Source: Piper betle
Taxonomy: Eukaryota; Streptophyta; Magnoliopsida; Piperales; Piperaceae
Length of the DNA: 64,000 nucleotides
NCBI GenBank assembly: GCA_033002965.1
Contig: JAURVB010014748.1
Span: forward strand, 1 to 64,000
Direction of reading: 5' to 3'
Both the position numbers and the translations under genes were made by a program. Below, piece by piece: positions 12,684 to 26,098 of the stretch; within the stretch, counting starts at the first letter, position 1, and each line of letters starts with the position of its first letter. The notes beneath the pieces were generated by a model. That model saw only the letters and a program-made list of their open reading frames with translations. It was not told where the DNA came from and did no database searches.

Positions 12684-15002
12684 ATGTTGAAGGTGTTCCA
12701 AAGCATCGGTTTGGGGGTCTCCCTCTCCCACCACTCCTCTCCTTTACTGTCTTCTACCTTCCCCACCCACGCTGCGGCTAAGCTCCTCCTCCCTCTCGTC
12801 CTCTCCCACCGCTCTTCCTCTTCTACTGCTGCGACTTCTTTCCCTAGCATGGCCGCCGTCCGCTCTCAGTCCAACCCCGATGTCGCTTCTACCTCCTCCC
12901 CCGTCTCTGTGGTGCGGACCTCCTTTTATTCTTTGCCTTGAGTTGGATTTCTGTTTCTTTGGGTTTTGTTCTTTTATCAAGATTGCAAACTTCTTTTTCG
13001 ACGAGATGGGTGATCTGGATTTGGGGTTTTGCCCGTAATGGATGGTGAACAGGGAGGAAAGCATTGTGATTTGATTGAATTTGGCACTTTTTCTCTTGAT
13101 CGTTGGCCGTAGAAAGCTATTTGGCACCGATCTCTGACTGTCTTTGTCGTCAAAGAAATGAAAGAATTGTTGGAAGTGAGGTTATTTAGCTGACCAGGCT
13201 GTAACTTGATTGTTGGTGCAGAAGAAAGCTAATTTCTGTCAATCTTGTGGGGGGCCAACAAAACAAATTATTCCTGAAGGAGATGAAAAGCTAAGGGCTG
13301 TTTGCAGTCTTTGTGGAAAGGTCTTCTACGAGAATCCAAAGATGGTGAGTGCTATCATCCATCATGATCACCGTTTGCTAAATCGAACCCCTTTAATTTT
13401 CATTTCCCTTTCCTTTCATAGATCCTTCCAGTTTGTTACATGAAGCAAAGGCTAAAATCCAAGGAATATATTTTATTGTAGAAGGTGGTTTTTTTTACTC
13501 TGTTTCACTTAATTTTAACTGAAGTGATGACAAGGGATCCATTTACTAGTATAGCTTCCCTTTCTCGTTCAGCTTTCTAAAGGGAAACTTTTAAAAAAAT
13601 TTATGTGTAATCATTTTGATTTCATCTTCTCGTGTACATCTGTTTCTTTCGACTGGAATAAAATTGTCCTCCAAACACCGCTGCTTCTTCTTATGCATGT
13701 ATGGACGAATATATTACACTGGCCATCATTTAATTGCAACAGAATCAAGTTATTCGAAAACCTAAACTAGTTGAGGGTTATACTTTGTTCTTTTCTTGTT
13801 TGAGATCATTGTCTTGTATATGCTATTATAACACCAATTTTATGGGTACTGTGCTATGAAGCGACTGAAAGTTTTTTGTATGTCTTGTCTTCTTTTCTAG
13901 CGTGAAATTTTCAAGCAACTATAAAGTATTTGAGAACTGTGCTAATGATCATTTTGTCTAAGTATTCCTTAATAGCATTCCTTTAAAGTTCACTTCACCC
14001 TTGACACTGAATTTCAAATGTGTGAAACTGCTGACAAATGGTGTTTGTTGGTGTGGTTGATTGATACCAGGTTGTCGGTTGCCTAGTTGAACATGACAAC
14101 AAGATTTTACTCTGCAAAAGAAAGATTCAACCTTCTTATGGCCTTTGGTACTTAAATATGGTGTTTGGATTAACGAATGAATCAAGTTTGTTTATTAATC
14201 CAATGATGAATTGTCATTCATGTCTGAATCCCTAGGACTCTTCCTGCTGGCTACTTGGAGATTGGAGAGTCTGCTATTGAAGGAGCTGCCAGGGAGACTT
14301 TGGAAGAAGCATGTGCTGAAGTTGAAGTACTTTCACCTTTTGCTCAATTAGACATTCCACGCATAGGCCAAGTGAGATTTTGTTCCTGCTCAACTTAAAT
14401 CTTATTTTGAGAACATGAATTATTTCTCTTTAATTTCAATTACTGAGAGATTGCTCATGGAAGTCGTTCTCATAATTTTGGGGGGTCATATACAGTACAG
14501 AGTTACATAATATTTCGAGCTAAACTAAAGAAACCTCAGTTTGCTCCTGGTGCGGAATCTTTGGAGTGCGCTCTCTTCAATTTGGATGAAATACCGTTTG
14601 AAGCTCTTGCCTTCTCATCCATTTTTGTCACACTGAAAATGGTAAGCTTTTGGCTGAAATAAGAACAACTGGATCTGTTCATTTTAAAGATTTCAGCAGG
14701 TAAAATGTTCTTATATGTTGTTCATAACAGTTCCTGAAACGACTTCTGTTGTTTACCATGTTTTTTATGTTTAGTACATTGAAGATGTCAAGATGGGAAG
14801 GCTCAAATTTCACTATTGTATCATAAATAAAAGGTATGTGTTTATGTGTTTGTTGTAACCAGCGGATTTCTGACAGTCTTAGGCTTTCTTCTTCATTCCC
14901 ATTGCTATCATTAGCTTCGTATTAATTGAGACATTTTGCAGACCCGGATCAAGCCCATCTGATACTCATGGCTTTGTTGTGGACGACCATTTACAATCTT
15001 AA
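12684..15002 (+). CDS. NUDX23: Nudix hydrolase, NUDX23-like (FAD pyrophosphatase, plastid)
   Basis: Seven exons join in frame through GT-AG sites: 12684-12911, 13222-13344, 14071-14147, 14236-14371, 14501-14641, 14775-14833 and 14942-15002. They total 825 nt and encode 274 residues. The first ~75 residues are Ser/Ala/Arg-rich and acid-poor, as in a chloroplast transit peptide. Next comes a four-cysteine zinc ribbon (C82-x2-C85 and C104-x2-C107), then the Nudix box from G148 (GYLEIGE, then RETLEEA at 162-168), which supplies the Mg2+-binding glutamates. The conserved tail includes [18 protein letters not shown]. This layout matches plant NUDX23, known to cleave FAD to FMN and AMP in plastids and to tune flavin pools. 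At exon 5 the upstream CAG acceptor (14495) would give an immediate stop; the AG at 14499-14500 keeps the frame. The gene looks intact. The family call is confident; exact substrate and targeting are inferred. Confidence 0.93.
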
Positions 15003-15625
15003 TTTGATTAAGGAAGAGTGCTTTAAGTCTGGTGGCTGTCCTAAGACGGGATAAATTTTTTTATTTATGCATTTTATCGCAGACATGGCCATTTTGCTGT
15101 GATCCAGATGTTGATCCTCATCAAGATCTCACACTCTAGATCTTATTGGCACATTTGGGATCAAGTGGGTAGTAATACAGTCTGAAATATGAATTCGTGA
15201 CTCCATTTGAAGAGGCTGTGCTATTTTTTGCTGTTGATAGTTATGATTTGTGGATTAACCATAGCTAGAAGATGCCTCGGACAAGCTCGTCTTGTAATGA
15301 CAAATTGTGGTCAGTATCAAGTATATTTTGTTTCTTTGTGTGCGCGCGCGTGTTTGGAGGTGATATTCAATGCCGAGGGTGCATCCTCTTGTTATATGCC
15401 TTCTTTTGCTCTGGATTTAATACGAGTAGAAGCAATTCATATATGTCTACAATTTGAAAAGAAACGTTTTCATTGAAGGCCCGTTACAAGTTACAAGAAG
15501 TTTGAAAAGTCAATGTTACAAACCTGTTCCGCAGGCTCGGCGGGGGAATCAGAACGATCTCGTGTGGGATACGGGTTTATAGTATTTTAGGTCTTGTTCT
15601 AACATTGGGATTGAGGTAAGGTCTT
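15003..15625. other. 3' flank of the Nudix gene
   Basis: About 620 bases with no further exon. The part nearest the stop is probably 3' untranslated region. Reading frames at 15207-15476 overlap each other and show no family features. The stretch ends at the target duplication of the transposon that begins at 15634. Confidence 0.45.
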
Positions 15626-15633
15626 AGTCTAAG

Positions 15634-16328
15634 CATGGCCGAAGAAATTAGCTAATTTAAATCAAATTGGAAGGTTTCTGATCTGATTTAATGGGTAAAT
15701 TGGCTTTAACAAAAATCAGTATGTGAATAGGCCGATTTGAGTCGATTTTGATCGATTTGAGCTGATTTTAGAATCGGCCAATTCCAGACAGCGGCCGGGG
15801 AGAGGACGAGGCAACAAGGGCAACCGGCGGGGTGATCGGGGGAGGGGCAACGACGGTGGAGGGCTAGGCGGCGTGTGCATGGATAGAAGGGCTGGGGGTA
15901 GTGCAGATTGGGCAGGGGGCGGATCTGGTGAGGCTGGTGGCGTGGGGTGGGTGAGCAGTGGTGAGGTGGGGGGACGGTCGGGATCAATGGGGAATGGGGT
16001 GGCTGGGTAGGGGTGCAGGGTGGACGGGGCAGGGCAGCAGCGGTGCGGCAACCGAAGGTGGCAAGAAATATAGTCAGTGGCATTCTCATAACGAAAAGCT
16101 GACTCGATTTTAACTTGAGTCAAAAATAATAACTAATTTAAAAATCCAAAAAATATCATAAAATATAATACACACAATAATATCAAAATAACATAAATAC
16201 TTAACTTTTATATATTTATATTATAAATTATCAAATTATTGTATATGACCGATTTGGACCGATTCTATCCGATTCAATGACTCTTTCGAAAATCGATTCC
16301 AATTTTGATTCCAATTTTTGCAACTATG
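15634..16328 (+). mobile_element. GC-cored non-autonomous TIR transposon, copy 1 (695 bp)
   Basis: The element runs from CATGGCCGAAG to TTGCAACTATG. It is flanked by AGTCTAAG (15626-15633) and AGTCCAAG (16329-16336), an 8-bp target duplication with one mismatch. The layout is shared with copies at 37269-37911, 45499-46340 and, inverted, 39660-40254. A left arm of repeated CGATTT/CCGATT words is followed by a G-rich core (15780-16050), a conserved block with GACTCGATTTTAACTTGAGTC, an AT-rich arm, and a right end of GACCGATT words closing in TTGCAACTATG. The 8-bp duplication suggests a hAT-like transposase acting in trans. No coding capacity is credible; the long frames in the core are composition artefacts. 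Confidence 0.8.
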
Positions 16329-16827
16329 AGTCCAAGTGATGCCTCACAGGAATGGGTCGAGATTGGTGTCGCGTCACGTGCGTGTGTTGAGGGAGAGGGG
16401 GGTCTTGTTTTTTTTATATATATAAAAAGAAATTATTGGCATTGAGATTAGGGTTGGGCGTCGGTCGTTGGACAAGGAATTGTGTATGTCTTTTCACTTA
16501 ACCTCAAACACAAAGTTAGTCATCTAAGGTTCAAAATTTTCAGTTAAATCGGTCATGGTCAGACATTATTAAAATTTGGTTAATATAGGAAATTATTTTC
16601 ATCTCATATTTATTTCATTATCTAATTATTATTTTATTATAAATATTATTTTTTTCTCACAAATAACTAGTATCTCATTTATATAATCGTTATATCTTTT
16701 ATTTTTTAAAGTTTCTCTCATGTCAATAAGCATAAAAAATAAAAAATTAATAGTTAAATAAAGAAATATTATATTACAATTGGAATATTAAAAAAATAAG
16801 ATAAATGTAAAATATACGACTAGATGT

Positions 16828-17277
16828 GTGTCAAACAAGCCCTTTATTAGAATTGAAAGTTCATTAAGTGTTTATCCTATTATAGGCCTAAGCAAGAAAT
16901 TGCAAAAAGTAAGCAAGCTGATTATAGAATGTTTATCAAATGAGTTAATACCAACTAATTTGGAGAATTATTTAAATGAATTAACTATTCATTTTATAGA
17001 TATAATAGATAAATAATTTAATATACTATCACGATATAGATTAAGCATAGTAAAATATTATATTTTAAGAAAAATTGTACACGATGTTTTAGCCATTTTC
17101 ATGTTAACCGTTATTTTCGAATCAGTATTTAGTATTGGAAAACAAACAATTAGCTCAACTAAGAATAGTTTGAGCCCAAAAATATATGAAGGTTTGATAC
17201 ATGCTCAAAATTGGTTGACGAGTGAATATAAAGATAATTCTTGTTTTGTATTCATGCATTTTTTATTTTTGATATAG
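16828..17277 (+). pseudogene. hAT transposase relic (C-terminal dimerisation domain)
   Basis: Frame 1 reads through this stretch with one internal stop at 17014. Its C-terminal part (17086-17277) has FESVFSIGKQTISSTKNSLS and IYEGLIHAQNWL, closely matching the hAT dimerisation signature (SExxFS followed by LSP, then A-L-I-C-x-x-NWL). Upstream, KIVHDVLAIFMLTV matches the conserved ARDVLAIPVST block. Only the tail of a transposase is left. The TAGGGTTGGGC near 16451 could be an old left end, but I found no matching right end. Non-functional. Confidence 0.75.
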
Positions 17278-18424
17278 TTTTTAACATATATTTTTCTCTT
17301 TTTATTATATTTTTTACTTGTCGAAAAAAATCAAGTTCATCTTTAAATTTATTTGAGACAATGAATATTGAAGAATAAAAATATGTTGATGATTGCATTG
17401 ATGGAAATAATATTCAAACATTTTTATGTCTATAATGAGCATGTGAGAATATTATATTTAGTTTTTATTTTTTTAATATTTATAAAATATTTTTTACAAG
17501 TAATTAATTCTTTTATATAATTTTTCGTGTAGGTGAGCTACAATAGATGAAATAAAATTTAACTCCTATACATTTCCAAGTCAAACAAATATAAGGATGT
17601 CTTTTTCTTTTTTTAAATATAAGTCATTTTAGGTTATTTTAGATATTAAATATCAATATATTTAATTAATTTTAATATATACTATAATTTTGATTTTTTA
17701 TATTATATAATATTAACCTCACAAATGTACTTCCAAGAAAAATAATAATGCCCTCTTGAAATTATTCACGATCGAAAGCTGATAGCCTATTATGCTAGAT
17801 TTAAGGTTTCAATTGTCATGTCTGATGGGCAGGTGAAGTCCATCACCTTACGACAGGCATATACATCTCAAACTTGCAACTATATCTTAATATTGTTACA
17901 CCTAAGTTACAATAAAAAATTTGCACGGCATTTGTCTGAGTTTGATTCATACTTCAAGTGGGTGGCTTTGTGTTATAATTTTTAATTTAATTGGGGGCCT
18001 TTTATCTTGTCACTTTTTAAAAATCCAAAGCAGAGAGCATTAATTTCTTTTCCAAGCAAAGATCATTCATCTTTACATGTACTTCATACTCTGAAAAGTA
18101 AAGTGCAACTAAGCGAACTCTTTGTCAAATGTAATGGAATCTGCCAATTTGATGAAAAAATCAATCTAATGTTCTGGGCGCGCATTGTTGCTGTGAGTTG
18201 TAACTAGCATAACCTATGCAGAGCTTTCCATGTCTCCCCTCTGATATTAGTGTCCTTAGCCAGGGTCTGCTACTGTGCATCAATAATGGATTGGCCTGAG
18301 AGTTTATACAACATGATGTCGGATGCAGACAAGGACTAACCAGGTACAACTCCCGACCATATCAAAGGCAATGCCTGCTCCATGTCCTATACTCCATATG
18401 TTGTTAAACGATTGAACTGCCTCA
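17278..18424. other. AT-rich spacer
   Basis: Low-GC sequence after the hAT relic. It may contain more of that decayed element. A 66-codon frame at 18007-18207 has no family features. Nothing else is supported. Confidence 0.45.
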
Positions 18425-18649
18425 TCAACTCACCAAGTTGTCTGAAACTAACTCATAGACTATCGGATTAACGTTCTTAATTTCCCGGTGAAGATATTGG
18501 TAGGAATTGATTGGAACTTTGGCACCCAGCTTTGGAAATGAAATAAACGCCTCACCACTTACCAATGGGCCTAGTTAGTTGATTTTCTCGTCAATGGAGA
18601 TGTAAAAGAAGTTGATGACAAGACGGCCATTAAATGTCTCGGCAAAGGC
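18425..18649 (-). pseudogene. Unidentified coding-like fragment with an internal stop
   Basis: Read on the minus strand from 18649, one frame gives a protein-like stretch (AFAETFNGRLVINFFYIS, a TAA, then GEAFISFPKLGAKVPINSY and NVNPIVYELVSDNL) before a TGA at 18425-18427. The residue mix is more protein-like than the surrounding AT-rich DNA, but I recognise no family. It lies just downstream of ATG5 on the same strand yet is not needed to complete that gene. It may be a decayed gene or transposon piece. Confidence 0.3.
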
Positions 18650-19083
18650 TATCTAGCTATCTCTACCCTAAAAAAGCGTTACCCGTTAAGAATTTTTAAG
18701 ACAATCCATGGCAAAAGAAATCGATGCCTCCTACAGATCAAGAGAAAATGCAGAATCCCCATGTTAGCACGTATATTGACTTGATATGTAGAGAAAAGAG
18801 CTTGATCTCTATGCCCAACACTCACAAAATATTTTTCCATAAAATTTGTACGGATTGGATACCCACGCGAATACAATGTTAAATGTCGCAAACCAAGGAC
18901 ATAAGATTTCGTTCAATAAAGTAAATAAATCAGCATACCAGGATAAACAACCTATCAGCTGACCGAGCAATCTAAGTAGGTGACTGTAATAAAATGCCAA
19001 ACTATATTTAGAATGAGCACAAAAGAATAAGTGATAATTTCATTGATGGACCTCTACATATATATTCAACTACAAAAGATACC

Positions 19084-22000
19084 CTATCTTGCAGTATGTT
19101 TGCCTGTTGGAACAGCTACATATAAGCATATGTTCAAATAAAACTCGGGGTTCATTAAGTTGGATATTACCCATGAGAAGGGCAAATCCAAGTGAGGCTC
19201 AATTCCTTGAATGCAAATCCGCTTAATTCTGGATTGCCCTGTTTGATTAAGAGAGAATTGTTTGTCTGAAGGAACATCCTCGCCTTCATCCTCCCTACTA
19301 TTGACATTTTCCAAATCAATAGTTTCTGAATCAATTTCTGCAGATTGTGGCACATCCACGAGCACTATTTTCGTCATTTTGTCATCAATGGAGGGCTCAT
19401 CAGCGAAAAACTCTGGTAATAGTGTTCTCAATGCATCATGCAATGTGTATACACCTGCAACTATCATGAAGGCAATATCAGCTGGTTCATAAACGAGTTC
19501 TTCTTCTTCTTCTTCTTCTTCTTCTTCTTCTTCTTCGCAATAAAATAAACATTTCATGTTGGTTACTCAATGAAAGAAAATAAATAAACAAGACCAGATG
19601 AGCACTTAAAAATTTAAGTTCCTGTTTGTTTTGTGAAGCTGCAAAAATACAATAATACCTTTTTTCTTGCGGGTGTCAACAGGCTGATTTATGTAGGAGA
19701 TATCATCCCAATTGTTAACAGGTGTTGCATCCTCAAACTCATCAAGATATTCATCAACATTTCGCAAATACAGCCTTACTGGAACTCTGCCTGACCACAG
19801 CTTCCACAATAAGCATAAGTTTAGATCATGAAATAACAAAAGAATCAAATCAGTGGATAGTGGCAAGAATGATGAGCCAAAAAAGGTGGTATTAGTTGCA
19901 ATTGACTCATCAGATTCAGAATAGATATGTGTTTATACCATGTCATTACAACTTACTAGCAGTTAAAAAATAAAATATGATTTCAAATCTGATTTTTCAA
20001 AAAATTATCCCATTCAGTTGGTTTAAGTAAATGAGAATAGACATGTACCACAGAGATATTTAAAATGGAACTCTAAAAAATAATAAAACTTGTAAGTGGA
20101 TGTCAAAAATTTTAACGTAAAATAAAATTTCTGCTAAAGAAAAGTTGTGGCACTAAAACAAAGAAAATGCATAACACCTGATGAACTGAAAGCAATCTCA
20201 GTATAAAACAAGTTCACATTTTTATAAGAACTCAAAGAAGCAGGGAACTATACCTGTTCGACCATGGCCCTTATGATCAGTCTCAGATGTTGAAAGTTGA
20301 CATGAAGCTTTGGTCATAGACTCTTCGCTTAATGCACCTAGCTTGAGTTTAGAAGCAACATGCAAATATCTTTCCAGATTACCTACAGCAAATGGCCATG
20401 CAAATTTTCCTTAAATGCCAAAGATAAATAAACTGTCTACATAATTCAATTTTGTATCTAAGAAAAAATATAAAAATTAAACTTCTCAATGCACAATTGT
20501 TTTAGAAAAAAACTCACCCTTTTCTACACTTTGCCACAGCTCTTTTTGGTCAGATTGAGACATGTTCATTACATTCTTGCAGTTACCATTAATTATATAT
20601 GCAGCCTACAAAAACTAAATAGCACTTTTAATTTGAATGGTAAAAGTAATTGGTGATTCAGTTCTAATAAGCTAGCTGCCTGCAAGTGTTAAGCTGTAAG
20701 TATGTGCTATTGTCCAGAATGGGTGATTGATAGAGAAAGAAATGGAAAGTGTATGAGGACATGAGATATACAGAATATGCACACTTATGTTCAATGATTT
20801 AAAACAGAATGAAAAGATATTCTTGTATCAACACTTAAAAACTGGCAAAAGATGAAAAGGGCGTGAAAGAACCTCTTTCAAAGAATTAATAAAGCTCCAT
20901 TTTACACTTTCCTCACCATCGCATGGGCTCAAAAGCTCAGATGGGTATCCCCGGAAATGAACCTGACAATTTGGAACTTCTAAGCTTTCTACTCTATAAA
21001 AGGTAAAAAAAAAAAAATTGCTTAAAGATTCTTCAAAATAGGATAGCATGGCCAATATTCTGATCATATCCATTGATTAAATACAGATTTTGAAAATTGA
21101 AGGGTCAACTGTTTGGTGGGCATTAACCAATCAAACTAACTAAACATACTGTCAAGCTCCACGGTCTTTCAGGTTCGGCACATAGAAGGTCGAAAAGAAC
21201 CCCGGTGGGAATATACCTAAGATAGAAGACACTGCATTGTTTCAATAAACATGAAATTGGAAAAAAAATCATGTTTGGAAAATGCTCGGTAGCAATTTTG
21301 CAGTAATCATTAACCTATTCAACGAAAAGAAGTTGCACTAAAGAGAAAATAGGGGAAAAGGAAACTATCATACAGTGAAACTACATCAGAATCACTGCCC
21401 GAGTAAAATGAAATTATTCACTACATTTTCTTCAATACTCCAGCATAATGCATCACAATCGAGTAAAAAACTAATAGGAGAATACATGTACCATTTCAGT
21501 GGCAGTCCTTTGTAGTCAAACCAAATATTGTCAACCACGGGCGGGAGGGAATTACTGAAGTGAGCCTTTAAAAGAGGCGCCAACAGCGGTAGGTACCCAA
21601 CCCGAGGACCTAACACCTACAAGAAGGTGCTAGTTCAGACTAACAATTAACAGCCAAACAAATACTGTAAACTAAAACCTTAATGCATCTATACATAAAC
21701 AAAAACATATCAATTAATAAGGTACTAATTCATAAAAACAATGTGAAGTGCCGCCCACAAATATAACTGTCACCATACAAGATGGAGGCCTAACAGACTA
21801 ACAAATAGTGGCAACATGAACAAAGATAACTACTTTCCGCACGGACAAAAACCGTGTATTCTAGATCAAACAATTCAAGACAAGCACTGAGATGAAAAAC
21901 TATATATATATGGAGATTGCCAACTCATAGGCAGAACAGTGATCCACCACATTCATCACGCGCGCCACAAATCAATCAAACAAACACAAGCATGAAAAGA

Positions 22001-22153
22001 AAAATCTAAAAAAATAGATCGGTGTAGTCAAAAGGAGCAGACCAGAAGATGATGGGGAGGGGAAAGGGCGGTGATTTCGGAGTCGTGAAGATGGATTTCG
22101 AGGGGAATCGCACCGCCCCATACCAACTTCTGAGCATCGGTGCCTACATCCAT
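19084..22153 (-). CDS. ATG5: Autophagy protein 5 (ATG5), 8 exons, 370 aa
   Basis: On the minus strand the exons are 22153-22043, 21616-21492, 21216-21150, 20962-20873, 20605-20518, 20382-20254, 19790-19659 and 19454-19084. They total 1113 nt, and every join keeps frame with GT-AG sites. The protein begins MDVGTDAQKLVWGGAIPLEI and carries ATG5 landmarks in order: RVGYLPLLAPLLKAHF, IWFDYKGLPLKWYIPTGVL, FDLLCAEPERPW, VHFRGYP, NGNCKNVMNMSQSDQ, RVPVRLYLRNV and PFSWVISNLMNPEFYLNI. Lys141 in NGNCKN matches the lysine that is joined to ATG12 in known ATG5 proteins. The ATG12-ATG5 conjugate, with ATG16, promotes lipidation of ATG8 on forming autophagosomes. Length is typical of plants (Arabidopsis is near 337), with a longer acidic insert before the last domain. 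The start ATG is the one that leads into the conserved VWGGAIPL block. The gene looks functional. Confidence 0.96.
19498..19536. repeat. (TTC)13 microsatellite in the last ATG5 intron
   Basis: Thirteen perfect TTC units (GAA on the ATG5 coding strand) begin 44 bases upstream of the exon 8 acceptor. On the coding strand the run is open and in frame with exon 8, so retaining this part of the intron would add a polyglutamate stretch. Confidence 0.95.
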
Positions 22154-22900
22154 GCTTCACCTCTCCGACCATCCAGGGCGGAGACAGAGATCGGTCCGCC
22201 GGCAGGCGGTGGAGGCGTTGAATATCTAACGCCGGAGAAGAGGAGGGGCGTGTAGAAGTCGATGACCAGGGAGAGTTAATAGGAATCGGCGTCGACAACA
22301 GGCCGGACGATCGGTTACAACTTAGTAAATGTTTATTTATCTGCGTCACTTACGACAGAAGCGAAGTCGGCTCGGTTGACTCTCTCGGTTTGGCTCAATT
22401 TAGTTTGGCGCTTAGGTTAGAAAAACAATGGGAAAATATCATTAATATCCCCACATCAAATTTTTCTTTAAAAAATACTCTAATTTGCAAAATTATTTTT
22501 AAAATTTTCAAATCAATTATAACAAAATATCATCACTTTTTTTATTTAATTATAAAAATACCCATAAAATTTATTTTTATTAATGCTGAAGCAAACAATA
22601 AATATAAGTTATAATTTTTATTAACGTTATATATAAACATAAAAAAATTGACATATGAGTCAAATATTCTTAAAATATATAATTTGGCTATATATAAAAT
22701 AAAAATTTAAATGTGATTATATTTAAACTTTTGAATATTTGTGATAGAAAATATTAAAACTTGGTTATTTATGGTATTTTCCTTAAAAAAATTAATTTAA
22801 AGTTCAACTCTTGAATGAGTTGTGCTTAGCTAAATTATGCTCAACTTAAAATTTGAAGAATACAATTTTTGACCATATACATATTGGAATTTCTTTCCAT
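22154..22900. other. ATG5 upstream region and AT-rich spacer
   Basis: Positions 22154-22400 are GC-balanced and most likely hold the ATG5 5' untranslated region and core promoter, read leftwards. From about 22430 the DNA becomes very AT-rich. Frames here are shadows or low-complexity. Confidence 0.5.
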
Positions 22901-25900
22901 AGCTCTAATTAAATTAATATAAAATTGTATTGTATAATTATAATTTTAAATAAAAAATGCATGATTAAATATTTTTTGTCGGATGATAATTTAATATATT
23001 ATAAGGTGGTGAAAAAATCAATTCTAATTACCATCAAAGGGGAAACTCTACATAATTGCAAAAGAGCCATCTAGGTTAACATTGGGTTTAATCAAAAAAT
23101 TAAAATGATCAACCTAAATTGCGACAACTGCCATCCAACACCTATGGCCTTCGGGGTGGTGGATATACTTGAACCCTACCCCTAGCATCCACCCTAAACA
23201 ATAGGGTGGCCACATCCAGTTGTTCGAATGTCTTGGCATACTTTTTTTAATAAGTTTTTTTATGTGAATAACTACTTAAGTTGACTTTTGTAATACCTTA
23301 ATTTTGATTCACCTATAAACTAGATCAAAACTGTTACGATTGAGTTGAGTCATGTCTAAATTAATTAATGTACATGACTTGAATAAGAAATGGGTCGAAA
23401 CAACCCTCTTGGTGTCTTGAGAAAAAAAATACATCACAATACATTAAGAAAATACATGAACACACATCAATATAAAGAAAAGAACGAAAGAAAATAATAG
23501 CGCACTGAGCTCAAGTATGTGTATAGCATTTATCTATCCTTCAACCAAAAACAACTTAAAACATAGGAACACAAGATATATACATATAATAAGTGTTACT
23601 CGTCCAGAAAATGACTAGTACAAACTGGCAAATAGAATCTAATATTCCACAATGAAGAAAAACTATATATAATCTCCATGAGAACACTCAAAGGGCATCT
23701 ATTGAGATGTCATCAAGTTGCATACTTGCTATCATCCCGAATTGAATTGGTGTTATGCCATTCTCGATAAATGCCTCTTTCGGTAATAACTGGCTCTACT
23801 CTTGAAAAAAACACATAATCTAAGCCCTCTCCTTACCTTTGTATAACTCCCAGCCCAAAGCACAAAGGCCGAGTCGCATTTAATACCTCTAATACCATAA
23901 ATCTAAACATGTGTTGTATACAACAGTATCGGTCTACATGAGTGTGAGGAAGGTTAAGACATAGAGATGTTAGGATTTCTTGGGAATAAAACAACCCTCT
24001 TACTAATCTAGAGCCCATGGCGACCTACGTATTTGCCCGCTTATGGTACACTAGGTCAAATTCACCAACTTTTATCTCTTTAAAATTTGATGAAAACTAT
24101 ATAGGGCTAGGAAGGGAATCATATAAGTGGGATCGAAGGTAACATGGGGTGGAGCTAAGTTAAAAAATAACACGATGGATCTTATCATCGAGAGTTATTA
24201 ATCATGGAAGTAAAATATGTCTATATGACCTGTGTTAAGTGAGGTTCGCTAAAATAGCCACTCAATATGTCCTGCAATTTGGAAATCAAATCCACGATAG
24301 GTTAGAGCGGTAAATTTGAGAAAAATCCTAATGGATATATAGTCGAAGCTCCAAGCGCAATAGCACATCTAAGCGAGCTCAAACTCTGAAAGCTATATCG
24401 AAACCCACTTGTTAAGTAATGGACTAACTCTACATGATGGATGATTACAATAAGGGTTAATGCTAAACATATCCACAACTAAATACTCGACACACAAAAC
24501 TAGACATGTGCAAACAATAAATAAATAAATAAAATAAGTCAAATAAATAAAATAATTATACTAAAAATAATAATGAACAAGTAATATCAAGAAAAATAAT
24601 AAATAATAGATAACATTTTAAATGCCCATGAAAATAAACAATTAATTAAACAATGAATAACTAAACAAATAAATAAACTCATAACTATATGGATGAATAA
24701 TAAATACATAAAATAAATAAAACACTATTCATGAATAACGATAATAATACAATTAACACTAAATAAATATGCGATTAAAGGCCGAGTAAATATTAACACA
24801 TACACTAAATCAATAAATGAATAAACAATAATTAATTAAGTAAATAATTGAACAAATAATTAATAACAATTAATCTCAAATAATATTAATATAAATATCA
24901 AATATACAAATATACCACTAAACACATATAAATAATAATGTGAGCGGGCAAATAAATAATAATTAATCAATTAATTAAATTAAATAAGATAAGCATGAAC
25001 AAGAATAATATCAACAAATAAATACTTCATCAATAATAATAAATAATCATACAAGCATTCCTCGTAATCGACTAATATAGAAATAACTAGAAATAAATAA
25101 TAATAATAATAATAAATAAATAAATAAATAACATTCATATTATCAAAATATACTAAATAATATAAATGTGCATTTAAACTAATATAGGGACTCTCGAATT
25201 ATCGAAAACAGTCAAAAAACAATTGAAAATGGTTGAAAATGAATGTCTAATCAACTGGGCGAGTCAGATCAACTCCAACAGAGTTGACTCGGCTGAGTCA
25301 ATGGACTGGGCTGGACTTAGTTGACACGGACACGGGCGATGGACAAGCAAACAAGGTAAGGTTCCTACTGCAAACAAGATTGCTGGTAGGATGGATGAGG
25401 CATGTGCAAATGCGACAAGACAAACAAGCACCAAATGGCCGGCGGTGCCCATTACTGGAAATCGCCAATGGCAGTGAGGCTGGAGTTGCCATCGGTTGGG
25501 ATTGACGGCCAGGGAGACGGGGAAGATGTCTGGGGAGAAGGTCGGCGGTGTTTGGCAGGAAAACAGCCAAAAAGTATTGGAAATGCTGTTAGGTAAGTGC
25601 GAGTCACAGACACTGATCGTTGTCACGACGGAGGTCGGGGCTAATCTGAAATGGAAGATCTCAATGAGAGGAAGCTATATTGGTGGTTGGCCTCATCGGA
25701 GGAGGCTCACAGGTGCTAGAAAACTGCCCGAAAGGCGGCTGGGTGGTGGAAACCATGTGAACAAAAGCCATCGCTGGCGGCGACTGCAGTGGTGGTGACA
25801 AGTGTAGATCGATAGCCGGCGCCGGCCGTGCGGTGGTCATGATTGTACTGGTCCGGTGACCGAAAGAGGGCCAAAGACTCGTCAGCAACAGCCCAAAGTA

Positions 25901-26063
25901 GTTGTGGCACTATGGTAAAAAATCTAAAATAGTGGAGAAATTTCGAAAAAAATAACCGAATAAAAGCTAAGGCTGACATGGATGGCTCAAATCTTGCCCC
26001 GTGGCACAATCTAAACACCCAACAACTCGTGGGCCTGCTAAGGTCCATTTAGAGTATACTATA

Positions 26064-26098
<35 letters not shown>

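Noticed and set aside
14491..14500. Upstream CAG acceptor for Nudix exon 5
   Set aside because: Using it puts a stop four codons later; the AG five bases downstream restores the conserved YIIFRAKL frame.
16448..16480. TAGGGTTGGGC as the left end of the hAT relic
   Set aside because: No matching inverted right end or 8-bp duplication was found downstream, so boundaries are not claimed.
24480..25140. AATAAATA-rich tract as a separate satellite
   Set aside because: It is low-complexity expansion inside a solo LTR with clear ends and target duplication.
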